From contig NZ_KI911537.1 in assembly GCF_000515115.1 (NCBI RefSeq), forward strand, positions 50,095-106,362: a DNA stretch of 56,268 bases, read 5' to 3'. A program made the translations under genes and the position numbers. A model generated the notes under the pieces. It was given only the letters and a program-made list of their open reading frames with translations, did no database searches and was not told the origin of the DNA. The DNA comes from Nocardiopsis sp. CNT312. Lineage in GTDB: Bacteria; Actinomycetota; Actinomycetes; Streptosporangiales; Streptosporangiaceae. Below, piece by piece: positions 42,450 to 50,524 of this stretch (the stretch's first letter is position 1; each line of letters opens with the position of its first letter).

Positions 42450-44032
42450 GCCCGGCCCCCGTTCTCGTCGTCGGCACCGGTGTCGCCTTCCTTGGGGCCG
42501 TCCAGTCCGGCGCCGGTCATGGCGGAGCCGAGCTGTTCGGGGGTGACGGTGGTCGGGTCTGCCTGGGCGACCAGTCGGCCGCGCAGGATCACGTGGATGC
42601 GGTCGGACATGCCGATGAGCTCGTCGAGGTCGGCGGAGACCAGCAGTACCGCGAGTCCGGCCGCGCGGGCGTCGCGCAACTGCTCCCAGATGGCGGCCTG
42701 GGCTCCCACGTCCACACCGCGGGTGGGGTGGGCGGCGACGAGGAAGCGCGGTGCGCCGCTCATCTCCCGGCCGATGATGAACTTCTGCTGGTTGCCGCCG
42801 GACAGGGCGTCGGCGATGACGTCGATACCGGGGGTGCGCACGTCGTACTCGGAGACGATGCGCGCGGCGTCGGCGCGCGCCCCGGACCGGTCGATCCAGG
42901 GGCCGCGCACGCTGGGGGGCTTGGTCTGGTGGCCGAGGATCCGGTTCTCCCACAGGGGGGACTCCAGCAGGACGCCGTGCCGGTGGCGGTCCTCGGGGAT
43001 GTAGCCGACCCCGGCCTCGCGCAGGCGCAGCGTGGACCAGCCGGTGACGTCGCGCCCCTCCAGGCGGACGCGCCCGGAGGCGAGGGGGCGCATGCCCATG
43101 ACCGCCTCGATCAGCTCGGACTGGCCGTTGCCCTCCACTCCGGCGATGCCGACGATCTCGCCCCGGTGGATGTCTGCGCTGACACCGTCCACGACGGCGC
43201 GCCCGCCGGGCGCACGGACGGTGACCGCCTCCAGGGAGAGCACGACGTGGTCGGTGACGGTGGACTCGCGCAGTTCGGGGACGGGCAGTTCCCCGCCGAC
43301 CATCATCGTGGCCAGGTCCCGCGCGGTGGTGGCGGCCGGGTCGACGGTGTCCACGGTGGTGCCCCTGCGGATCACCGTGATCTCGTCGGCCACGGACAGG
43401 ACCTCGTCGAGCTTGTGCGAGATGAAGATGACGGTGAGGCCCTCCCGCTTGAGTCCGCGCAGGTTGTCGAAGAGCTCGTCGACCTCCTGCGGGACCAGGA
43501 CCGCGGTCGGCTCGTCGAGGATGATCGTCTCGGCGCCGCGGTAGAGGACCTTGAGGATCTCCACGCGCTGGCGGTCGCCGACTCCAAGCTCCTCCATGAG
43601 GCGGTCGGGGTCGATGCCGAGCCCGTACTGCTCCGACAGCTCCCGGACGCGCGCGCGGGCGCGCTTGCCGATGCCGAAACGGCGTTCGGCGCCCAGGACC
43701 ACGTTCTCGAGGACGGTGAGGTTGTCGGCGAGCATGAAGTGCTGGTGCACCATGCCGATGCCGTGCTTGATGGCGTCGGAGGGCGAGTGGAACCGCACCT
43801 CCCGACCCTTGACGTAGACGTGGCCCTCGTCCGGCCGGTGCATGCCGTAGAGGGTCTTCATCAGGGTGGACTTGCCCGCGCCGTTCTCGCCGACGATGGC
43901 GTGCACGGTACCGGGGGCCACAGTGATGTCGATGTCGTGGTTGGCCACGACGCCGGGAAAACGCTTGGTGATCCCGTGCAGCTCGACGGCGGGGGATGGG
44001 GTGGTCCCGCCGCCCGATGAGGTGCTGCTCAT
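42446..44032 (-). CDS. Nucleoside ABC transporter ATP-binding protein (two ABC domains)
   Basis: The 528-residue cytoplasmic protein carries two ABC cassettes, like B. subtilis YufO/NupO. Domain 1 has Walker A VGENGAGKSTLM, Q-loop MVHQHFMLADNLTV and Walker B IILDEPTAVL. Domain 2 has a degenerate Walker A, GVEGNGQSEL, an intact signature LSGGNQQKF, and LVAAHPTRGVDVG where Walker B would be. One cassette is probably less active, as is normal in this family. GAGGAGA precedes the ATG. It follows the BMP lipoprotein gene after a 158-bp gap with a stem-loop, and overlaps permease 1 by four bases. Confidence 0.95.
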   Translation of the reverse strand: MSSTSSGGGTTPSPAVELHGITKRFPGVVANHDIDITVAPGTVHAIVGENGAGKSTLMKTLYGMHRPDEGHVYVKGREVRFHSPSDAIKHGIGMVHQHFMLADNLTVLENVVLGAERRFGIGKRARARVRELSEQYGLGIDPDRLMEELGVGDRQRVEILKVLYRGAETIILDEPTAVLVPQEVDELFDNLRGLKREGLTVIFISHKLDEVLSVADEITVIRRGTTVDTVDPAATTARDLATMMVGGELPVPELRESTVTDHVVLSLEAVTVRAPGGRAVVDGVSADIHRGEIVGIAGVEGNGQSELIEAVMGMRPLASGRVRLEGRDVTGWSTLRLREAGVGYIPEDRHRHGVLLESPLWENRILGHQTKPPSVRGPWIDRSGARADAARIVSEYDVRTPGIDVIADALSGGNQQKFIIGREMSGAPRFLVAAHPTRGVDVGAQAAIWEQLRDARAAGLAVLLVSADLDELIGMSDRIHVILRGRLVAQADPTTVTPEQLGSAMTGAGLDGPKEGDTGADDENGGRA

Positions 44033-44105
44033 CAGTCTCCTCGGGGAACGGGCGGCGGAGCCGCCGGGCCGGGGTCCGGCCGCGGGCGCCGTCGCCTGCG
44101 ACAGT

Positions 44106-44151
44106 CGGCGGCGGCACCGGAACGGGGGTGCCCGCTCTGGTGCCGCCGCCG
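44106..44151 (-). terminator. Intercistronic stem-loop between BMP gene and ATPase gene
   Basis: 13-bp arms CGGCGGCGGCACC / GGTGCCGCCGCCG with a 20-nt loop, between the lipoprotein stop (44191) and the ATPase start (44032). It could attenuate or protect mRNA so that the binding protein is made in excess. Confidence 0.55.
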
Positions 44152-44190
44152 GTGGGGTGCCTCGGGGCGGGCCCGGGCACCGGATGCGCC

Positions 44191-45246
44191 TTACGGCTCG
44201 GTCGGAACCTCGATCTCGCCGTCGATGATCTGCTGCTTGATCTCGTCGAGCTGCGCGGTCAGCGGGTCGATCAGGTCGGAGTTGGTCTGGGTGTAGTCCA
44301 CACCGCCCGAGGCCAGGTCGAAGCGCTGGACGCCGCCCTCGGCCTCGCCGTCGACCGCCGACTGGATGAGTTCGAACACCGACACGTCCACCTGCTTGAT
44401 GGCGGAGGTGAGGACGAAGGGCTTCTGCTGCTCCTCGGCGTTCTCGTACTGGTCGCTGTCGACGCCGATGAACAGGAACTCGTTCTCCACGGCGGACTGG
44501 AGCACGCCGTTGCCGGAGGCCCCGGCGGCGTGGTAGATGACGTCGGCGCCGCGGTCGTACTGGGCCTGGGCGGTCTCGCGGCCCGCGGCGGGGTCGCTGA
44601 AGCCGCTGAAGTCCGGCGGCTGGCTGATGTAGTCGATCTCGACCTCGACGTCCTCGCTGATGTGCTGGACGCCGGCGACGTACCCGGCCTCGAACTTCTG
44701 GATCAGCGGGTTCTCGACACCGCCGATGAAGCCGACGTGGTCCTCCTCGGTGGTCAGCGCGGCGGCGGCGCCGGCCAGGAAGGAGGCCTGCTCCTCGGAG
44801 AAGACGAGGCTGGTGACGTTGTCGACGTCGGCGATCTCGGAGTCCACGATGGCGAAGTGGACGTCGGGGTACTCCGGGGCGACGGCCCGGACGGCGCCGT
44901 CGTAGGCGAACCCGACGGCGATGACGACGTCGAAGCCCTCCTCTGCCATGGTGGACAGGCGCTCCTCCTTGGCGGAGTCGGCCTCACCGTCGGCGGGCTC
45001 GAAGTCGCGGGTCTCGACGTCGAGTTCCTCCGCGGCCTGGCTCAGGCCGCGGTAGGCCGAGTCGTTGAACGAGCGGTCGCCGCGGCCGCCGACGTCGTAG
45101 GCCAGGCCCACGCGGAGGGCGGTGCTCTCCTCGCCGCTCCCGCTGGCGCCCTCGGCGGATTCCCCGGCCCCGTTGTCACAGGCGGTGAGGGCCAGCGCGC
45201 CCGCCGCCGCGACGGCGGCGAACTTCACTGCGTTGCTGCGCTTCAC
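44191..45246 (-). CDS. BMP family nucleoside-binding lipoprotein
   Basis: Extracellular substrate-binding protein of the nucleoside ABC importer. The 351-residue precursor has a lipoprotein signal (AVAAAGALALTAC, lipid-modified Cys23), an acidic Ser/Gly linker, then the BMP/PnrA domain: LAYDVGGRGDRSFNDSAYRG, FDVVIAVGFAYDGAV, VGFIGGVENPLIQKFEAGY, YHAAGASGNGVLQSA and FIGVDSDQY. GTG 45246 has GGGGAGAG nine bases upstream; the frame is open further upstream but without homology. First gene of the import operon. A stress-sigma-like promoter lies at about 45391-45416. Confidence 0.95.
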   Translation of the reverse strand: MKRSNAVKFAAVAAAGALALTACDNGAGESAEGASGSGEESTALRVGLAYDVGGRGDRSFNDSAYRGLSQAAEELDVETRDFEPADGEADSAKEERLSTMAEEGFDVVIAVGFAYDGAVRAVAPEYPDVHFAIVDSEIADVDNVTSLVFSEEQASFLAGAAAALTTEEDHVGFIGGVENPLIQKFEAGYVAGVQHISEDVEVEIDYISQPPDFSGFSDPAAGRETAQAQYDRGADVIYHAAGASGNGVLQSAVENEFLFIGVDSDQYENAEEQQKPFVLTSAIKQVDVSVFELIQSAVDGEAEGGVQRFDLASGGVDYTQTNSDLIDPLTAQLDEIKQQIIDGEIEVPTEP

Positions 45247-45390
45247 TTCGGTCGCTCTCCCCTTCGACGTCTCAACCGCCCGCAATAGCGCGGACGGCTT
45301 GAGTTCTGCTGCCGGACGATATCCCGTGTCCGAATAGTCATGAAACACACAGACTGAGTTGTTATGAAGGCGAGAGCAGAGCGACATGAA

Positions 45391-45416
45391 ATACCCGAAA
45401 AAGTTACAAAGAACAC
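45391..45416 (-). promoter_or_regulatory. Possible SigB/SigF-type promoter of BMP operon
   Basis: On the minus strand GTGTT (45412-45416) is followed after 15 bases by GGGTAT (45391-45396), fitting the Streptomyces stress-sigma pattern GNNTN14-16GGGTAY. It would give a leader of about 140 nt to the BMP start. Confidence 0.4.
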
Positions 45417-45799
45417 ATTACACAGCGTCCAGGTTCGGCATCCGAGCGTCCTGTCCGGCCCCCCATGCAGGGACGGAGCACCATGCCGGAGGCGATCCGC
45501 CCCGCGGATCCGCGCCCCGGGGCGAGCGGCCGCTCCTCCCTGGTTTCACGCCCGCGACGCCTTCGGTACCCGTGGTTTTCGGTGATCCGCACAGGGAAAT
45601 CGGCGGCCCCGGATCGGAGATTCCTATAAAGACCGTCTTGCCCCGGTTTCAGGCCCACCGCCGGGGCCGCCACCCGCGAGCCGGGGAGGGCTTCGTCCGG
45701 ATTCGGGCGTAGTTACCCGCCAGTCGGGGAAACCCGCAGCCCGTCTACAGCGTCCACCTGGGTACAGTCGGGCCTCCCTCGGTCGGCCCGCCCCGCCCC

Positions 45800-45822
45800 G
45801 TGGTCTCGTCTACTGAGACCAC
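45800..45822. promoter_or_regulatory. Inverted repeat upstream of Lrp/AsnC gene
   Basis: GTGGTCTC, 7-nt spacer, GAGACCAC: perfect 8-bp arms, about 95 bp before the regulator start. Candidate autoregulatory site. Confidence 0.55.
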
Positions 45823-45916
45823 CGTGGACGGGCACCACCTCCACCTGGCAGTTCGGTATCCCCAACCAATGGCGAAAGGGACCGGACGCTGAGACAAGAG
45901 CGCAAGGAGTACCCAC

Positions 45917-46408
45917 ATGGCCATGGGCGGGCAGCACAGGAGCGGCCGACGGCCGGACGCCACTGACCAGACCATCCTGAGCGCGCTCGCCAAGGACGCG
46001 CGGACCGGGATCACCGAAATCGCCGCGCTGGCCAACGTCTCCCGTGCGACGGCCTACAACAGGATCAAGCGGCTCACCGACGAGGGGGTCATCCGCGGCT
46101 ACTCCGTGGTGACCGACCACGCCAAGATGGGGCTGGGCGTCACCGCGCTCGTCCTCGTCTCCGGAAGCCAGCCGGACTGGCGCGCCAACCGCGCGGTCCT
46201 CTCCTCCTACCCCGAGGTCGAGTACTGCTGGTACGTGGTGGGCACGGTCGACATCGCCCTCCTGGTCCGCGTCTCCGACACCCACCAGTTGCGCGACCTG
46301 ATCCTCACCCGGCTCCAGTCGCTTCCCGGCGTGACCTCCACCCAGACGCTCACCGTGATAGACGAGGTCGTCCACCGCCCGGTCGTGGAACCGGCCCCGG
46401 AGGGGTGA
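45917..46408 (+). CDS. Lrp/AsnC family transcriptional regulator
   Basis: The 163-residue protein has an N-terminal winged helix-turn-helix (ATDQTILSALAKDARTGITE then LANVSRATAYNRIKRLTDEG) and a C-terminal RAM/ligand domain (VEYCWYVVGTVDIALLVRVS). Such regulators form octamers and respond to amino acids or other small molecules. AAGGAG precedes ATG 45917. It is divergent from the nucleoside import operon and convergent with the phosphomutase gene, so it is a candidate regulator of nucleoside use. Confidence 0.92.
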   Translation: MAMGGQHRSGRRPDATDQTILSALAKDARTGITEIAALANVSRATAYNRIKRLTDEGVIRGYSVVTDHAKMGLGVTALVLVSGSQPDWRANRAVLSSYPEVEYCWYVVGTVDIALLVRVSDTHQLRDLILTRLQSLPGVTSTQTLTVIDEVVHRPVVEPAPEG

Positions 46409-46420
46409 GGCGCACGGCGC

Positions 46421-48094
46421 CTACCCCACCGCCTCGGCGACCGAGGCCATGAGCTCGGCGAGCAGTTCCCTGCCCTGCACACGCGCCGACCCCGTATCGC
46501 CCTCCACACCGAGCACCACCTCGGCGTAGGCCTTCAGCTTGGGCTCGGTCCCCGAAGGGCGCAGCGTCACACGCCCCCAGACACCCCCCTCCAACCGGAA
46601 GCGCAGTGCGTCGGTCGGCGCCAGAGCGCCCAGCCCCTCGGCGAAGTCCTCCACCCCGGTCACCGCCAGAGGCCCGAACACGGCCGGCGGCCGCTCGCGC
46701 AGACGACGCATCACCTCGGAGAGCACCGACACGTCGTCGACCCGCACCGAAAGCTGATCGCTCAGGTGCAGGCCGTGGCGGCGCGCCTGGTCGTCCAACA
46801 GGTCGACCAGGGTGCGCCGCTCCCGCTTGGCGCGGGCAGCCAGGGCCGCCATGACCAGGGCCGCCCCGATCCCGTCCTTGTCGGCCACCGGTCGTCCCCC
46901 GTCACCGCCGACGCAGTACCCCAGCGCCTCCTCGTAGGCGAAGACCGGGCGCAGTCCGGGCAGGCCGGCCCTGGCCAGCCACTTGAACCCGGTCAGGGTC
47001 TCCTCGTAGTGCACACCCCGGTCGCGGGCGATCCCGGCCAGCAGAGCGGAGGAGACGATGGAGGTGGCCACCACGCGGTCGGCGCCCGAGGTCTCCCCCA
47101 GCACGTACTCCGCCATCAGGGCACCGACCTCGTTTCCGGTGAGCAGCCCGTACCCCGGGACGGCGACGGCGAGGCGGTCGGCGTCGGGGTCGTTGGCCAG
47201 CACCAGGTCGGCTCCCGCGTCCTCCCCCGCCGCGAGCGCCAGGTCCATGGCCCCGGGCTCCTCCGGGTTGGGGAACTCCACCGTGGGGAAGTCGGGGTCG
47301 GGGTCGAACTGGGCTCCGACCACGGCGGGGCGTGCGAACCCGGCCCGCTCCATGGCCCGGATCAGGAGCCGCCCGCCCACACCGTGCATTGCGGTGTAGA
47401 CGACGGACAGGTCGCGGTCGGTGCCCAGCGGTAGGGAGGTGACCGCCTCCAGGTAGCGCTCCACCGCCTCCTCACCCAGGACCGTCCACTCCGAGCCCAG
47501 CGGCAGGGTGTCGACCGGCCCGGTCCGGGCGATGGCGGCGGAGATCTCGGCGTCCACCGGGGCGACGATCTGCGCTCCGGCGGCGGCCCCGGTTCCGCCG
47601 ACATAGACCTTGTAGCCGTTGTCCCCGGGCGGGTTGTGGCTGGCGGTCACCATGATCCCCGCGTCCGCACCCAGGTCGCGCACGGCATGGGCCAGCACCG
47701 GTGTGGGCAGCGGCCGGGGCAGCAGCGACACCCGGTGGCCCGCCCCGGTGAGCACGGCGGCACTGTCCTCGGCGAAGTCCGCGGACCTGTGGCGGGCATC
47801 GTAGCCGACGACGACGTGCCCCGCGGAGCCGAGCCAGGCACCGATCCCGGCGGCGGCGCGCATGACCACGACCCGGTTCATCCGGTTGGGGCCCGCGCCC
47901 AGGGCGCCGCGCAGGCCAGCGGTGCCGAACTCCAGGTCGGCGACGAACCGGTCGCTGAGGTCGGCCAGGGCCGCGGGGTGGCCGGACTCGGCTCGCGCCA
48001 GCAGCCCCTCCAGCTCCCGGCGGGTGGCCGGGTCGGGGTCCTGGGCGAGCCACTGCCGGGCACGGTCGGTGAGGTGGGCGGGGACGGCGGTCAT
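46421..48094 (-). CDS. Phosphohexomutase-family enzyme, probable phosphopentomutase
   Basis: The 557-residue protein belongs to the alpha-D-phosphohexomutase family and is usually annotated phosphomannomutase/phosphoglucomutase. It has FGTAGLRGALGAGPNRMN, the phosphoserine loop GIMVTASHNPPGDNGYKVYV, the metal loop LANDPDADRLAV and the sugar loop YEEALGYCVG, then the C-terminal phosphate-binding RPSGTEPKLKAY. This PGM2-like type includes enzymes that isomerise (deoxy)ribose-1-phosphate to the 5-phosphate. It is the last gene after purine nucleoside phosphorylase (12-bp gap), and no deoB is present in the locus, so I infer phosphopentomutase activity linking PNP and DeoA to DeoC. Confidence 0.93.
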   Translation of the reverse strand: MTAVPAHLTDRARQWLAQDPDPATRRELEGLLARAESGHPAALADLSDRFVADLEFGTAGLRGALGAGPNRMNRVVVMRAAAGIGAWLGSAGHVVVGYDARHRSADFAEDSAAVLTGAGHRVSLLPRPLPTPVLAHAVRDLGADAGIMVTASHNPPGDNGYKVYVGGTGAAAGAQIVAPVDAEISAAIARTGPVDTLPLGSEWTVLGEEAVERYLEAVTSLPLGTDRDLSVVYTAMHGVGGRLLIRAMERAGFARPAVVGAQFDPDPDFPTVEFPNPEEPGAMDLALAAGEDAGADLVLANDPDADRLAVAVPGYGLLTGNEVGALMAEYVLGETSGADRVVATSIVSSALLAGIARDRGVHYEETLTGFKWLARAGLPGLRPVFAYEEALGYCVGGDGGRPVADKDGIGAALVMAALAARAKRERRTLVDLLDDQARRHGLHLSDQLSVRVDDVSVLSEVMRRLRERPPAVFGPLAVTGVEDFAEGLGALAPTDALRFRLEGGVWGRVTLRPSGTEPKLKAYAEVVLGVEGDTGSARVQGRELLAELMASVAEAVG

Positions 48095-48106
48095 CGGGGG
48101 CTTCCT

Positions 48107-48904
48107 CTAGAACTGGGCGACGATGTCGGCGAGCAGGCGGCCGACCCTGTCCGCGGCGCCGCGTCCGGCGGCCAGCACCTCCTCGTGGTCCAGGTTGGCC
48201 CCGTCCAGCCCCGCGGCGATGTTGGTGACCAGGGACATTCCCAGGACCCGGGCACCGAGGGCGCGGGCGGCGATGGCCTCCATGACGGTGGACATGCCCA
48301 CCAGGTCGGCACCCAGCACGCGCAGCATCCGGATCTCGGCGGGCGTTTCGAAGTGCGGACCGGGCATGGCCGCGTAGACGCCCTCGGGCAGGGCGGGGTC
48401 GACCTTGCGGGCCGCCTCCCGCAGGGAGGGGCTGTAGGTCTCGGTCAGGTCGACGAACCCGGCTCCGCTGAGCGGCGAGCGCGCGGTCAGGTTGATGTGG
48501 TCGGCGATGAGCACGGGCGTGCCGACGGCGTAGGCGGGGTTGATACCGCCGGCGGCGTTGGTGAGCACCACCGTCTTGGCACCCGCGGCGACGGCGGTGC
48601 GCACGTTGTGTACGACGGCGTTGGTGCCGTGGCCCTCGTACAGGTGGGTGCGGCCCAGGAAGGCGAGCAGGTTCCGGTCGCCGTCGCGGATCGAGCGCAC
48701 GGTGCCGCTGTGGCCCTCCACCCCCGGGGGCAGGAAGCCCGGTAGTTCGGAGGTGGTGATCTCGTGGGTGGACTCGCCGAGCAGGTCGGCGGCGGGCGCC
48801 CATCCCGAGCCCATGACCAGGGCGGTGTCGTAGGAGTCCGTGCCGGTGCGCGACCGCAGTTCCGCTGCGGCCCTCTCGGCGATCTCCTGGGGTGTGCGTG
48901 TCAC
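48107..48904 (-). CDS. Purine nucleoside phosphorylase
   Basis: Splits inosine, guanosine and deoxy forms into base and (deoxy)ribose-1-phosphate. The 265-residue protein is the trimeric PNP type, with [45 protein letters not shown] and [20 protein letters not shown] then [19 protein letters not shown] 48904 overlaps the stop of the GNAT gene by four bases (GTGA), with GGAGAAC upstream, so translation is coupled. Followed closely by the phosphomutase. Confidence 0.95.
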   Translation of the reverse strand: MTRTPQEIAERAAAELRSRTGTDSYDTALVMGSGWAPAADLLGESTHEITTSELPGFLPPGVEGHSGTVRSIRDGDRNLLAFLGRTHLYEGHGTNAVVHNVRTAVAAGAKTVVLTNAAGGINPAYAVGTPVLIADHINLTARSPLSGAGFVDLTETYSPSLREAARKVDPALPEGVYAAMPGPHFETPAEIRMLRVLGADLVGMSTVMEAIAARALGARVLGMSLVTNIAAGLDGANLDHEEVLAAGRGAADRVGRLLADIVAQF

Positions 48905-49521
48905 CGCGTGTTCTCCGTTCGCTTCGGCCGCCGGGTGGGCGGACAGTGGGCTCCCGTGCGCACCGGCCGGGCCATGACCGTCTGCGGCCCGGCCCCGCCG
49001 TCGAGGTAGCGGCGGCCCGTGGGGGAGAACCCCGCGGCGGTGTAGGCGCGCCGCCCGGCCTCGTTGGCCTCGTTGACGCACAGCACGATCTCCTCAGCCC
49101 GGGGCGCCACCCCGGCCACGAGCAAGTCCAGCAGAGGTGCGGAGCAGGCACCGCTGCCCACGCCGCGTCCCTGCCACTCGGGGATGATGTAGAAGGCCCG
49201 CAGCAGCACCGAGCGCTCGGGGGCGTCGGCCACCTCCCGCAGCAGGCGTCCGCCCCGGTCGATGATCCCGAACCCGACACAGGCCCGGCGCGCGGTGTCC
49301 GCGCACGCGAGGTCGGCACCCGTGCGTACGACGGCGAACGGGAAGCGCCCGGGGTCGGCGTCGGCGACCGGCAGGGTCTGCACGGGCAGTCCGGCGTACC
49401 TGGACTGCCCTGGGGCCAGCCGGTGGCCGAGCACGGCCCCGCGCAGGACGGCGGCCTCCGGTGTGGCCCGGTCGAGCCGGACCAGGCGCAGTCCGCGCAC
49501 GCGTGTGTTCGCCTCGTTCAC
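48901..49521 (-). CDS. GNAT family acetyltransferase
   Basis: The 206-residue protein has GNAT motif [16 protein letters not shown], and motif B in [20 protein letters not shown], enough to predict acetyl-CoA-dependent N-acetylation of an unknown substrate. The N-terminus ([20 protein letters not shown]) is less conserved, and GTG 49521 lacks a good ribosome site, so the start is uncertain. It lies inside the deo/PNP operon, seven bases after the truncated aldehyde dehydrogenase, and overlaps PNP. Its role in nucleoside catabolism is unclear. Confidence 0.82.
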   Translation of the reverse strand: MNEANTRVRGLRLVRLDRATPEAAVLRGAVLGHRLAPGQSRYAGLPVQTLPVADADPGRFPFAVVRTGADLACADTARRACVGFGIIDRGGRLLREVADAPERSVLLRAFYIIPEWQGRGVGSGACSAPLLDLLVAGVAPRAEEIVLCVNEANEAGRRAYTAAGFSPTGRRYLDGGAGPQTVMARPVRTGAHCPPTRRPKRTENTR

Positions 49522-49528
49522 GGGCCGA

Positions 49529-50524
49529 TCACACCCCGACCGGGTGCCAGACCGTCTTGGTCTCCAGAAAGGGGCGCATGCGCGAGGTGCCGGGGTCGGT
49601 GCCCCGCCAGGCCTCCTCACCGCCGTCGGACCCGGGTCCGGGCCGCAGGACCCGGGTGAGGGTGGTGGCGGCGGCCTCCTCCAACTCCACGGCCGCCTCG
49701 CCCGCACCGGTCAGGTCGAGCGCGTCGACGTCGGCGTGCGCGGCCAGGTGGGGTCCGATCTCGGCCGACCTGCCGGTGAGCACGTTGACCACGCCGCCGG
49801 GCAGGTCGGAGGTGGCCAGCACCTCGGCGAGGTCGATCGAGGGCAGGGGAGCGCGTTCGGAGGAGACCACCACCGCCGTGTTGCCGGTGGCGATGACCGG
49901 GGCGAGTACGGAGGTCAGGCCGAGCAGCGGGGCGCCCTGCGGCGCGAACACGGCCACCACGCCCACCGGTTCGGGGGTGGACTGGTTGTGGAAGGGGCCG
50001 GCCACCGGGTTGGCCCCGCCCAGCACCTGGGTGAACTTGTCGGTCCATCCGGCGTAGTAGACCCACCGGTCGACGGCGGCGCCGACGGTGGCGGCGGCGT
50101 CCGCGCGCGACAGGCCGAGGGCGTCGGTGAGGGCGGCGGCGAACTGTTCCCGCCGCCCCTCCAGGACCTCAGCGATCCGGTAGAGGATCTGGCCCCGGTT
50201 GTAGGCGGTACGCGCCGACCAGCCGCCGAAGGCCTTGCGGGCGGCGGCGACGGCGTCGCGTGCGTCCTTGCGGGAGGCCAGCGACACGTTGGCCAGGTGT
50301 GCGCCGTCGGAGGAGGTCACCGGAGAGCACCTGCCCGATTCCGAGCGGGGGAACGCCCCGCCCAGGTAGAGCTTGTAGGTCTTGCGGACCGTCAGGCGCG
50401 GGGCCGGACGGCCCTGGCCCGCCTTCCCGGTCACGGCGGACTCAGGGTCCTTGGCCGTCTTGGCCGTCTTGGCCGTCTTGGCCGCTCCGGAGCCCTTGTT
50501 CTTCGGCTTGTGCCCGTCAGCCAA
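49529..50524 (-). CDS. Truncated aldehyde dehydrogenase-like protein lacking catalytic domain
   Basis: The 331-residue protein aligns with the N-terminal coenzyme-binding part of aldehyde dehydrogenases (YKLYLGGAFPRSESGR, GWSARTAYNRGQILYRIAEV, VGVVAVFAPQGAPLLGLTSV, DLPGGVVNVLTGRSAEIGPH) but ends soon after. There is no ELGGK glutamate motif, no catalytic cysteine region, and the catalytic Asn of PWNFP is replaced. It cannot be an active dehydrogenase by known chemistry. TTG 50524 is set by GGAGG six bases upstream and overlaps the stop of the full-length enzyme by eight bases. Its N-terminus has a Lys/Ala tract encoded by a 9-bp repeat. A non-catalytic partner of the neighbour is likely. Confidence 0.85.
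   Translation of the reverse strand: MADGHKPKNKGSGAAKTAKTAKTAKDPESAVTGKAGQGRPAPRLTVRKTYKLYLGGAFPRSESGRCSPVTSSDGAHLANVSLASRKDARDAVAAARKAFGGWSARTAYNRGQILYRIAEVLEGRREQFAAALTDALGLSRADAAATVGAAVDRWVYYAGWTDKFTQVLGGANPVAGPFHNQSTPEPVGVVAVFAPQGAPLLGLTSVLAPVIATGNTAVVVSSERAPLPSIDLAEVLATSDLPGGVVNVLTGRSAEIGPHLAAHADVDALDLTGAGEAAVELEEAAATTLTRVLRPGPGSDGGEEAWRGTDPGTSRMRPFLETKTVWHPVGV
50451..50486. repeat. 9-bp tandem repeat in truncated aldehyde dehydrogenase gene
   Basis: TTGGCCGTC repeated from 50451, three perfect copies plus one imperfect. On the coding strand it encodes repeated Ala-Lys-Thr units, so changes in copy number keep the frame. Confidence 0.85.

Larger units (their letters stand above)
45247..45916. 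other. Divergent control region between BMP operon and Lrp/AsnC regulator
   Basis: 670 bp with no supported gene. It holds a possible promoter for the BMP operon (45391-45416, minus strand), GC-rich hairpin-forming stretches around 45490-45535, a -10-like TACAGT at 45763 on the plus strand and an operator-like inverted repeat at 45800-45822. Confidence 0.6.

Noticed and set aside
45403..45420. GTTACAAAG resembling the shared element at 28505 and 29074
   Set aside because: It overlaps the reverse-strand promoter candidate of the BMP operon, lacks the TTCGTCAA half, and its relation to a start is in the opposite orientation. Treated as coincidence.
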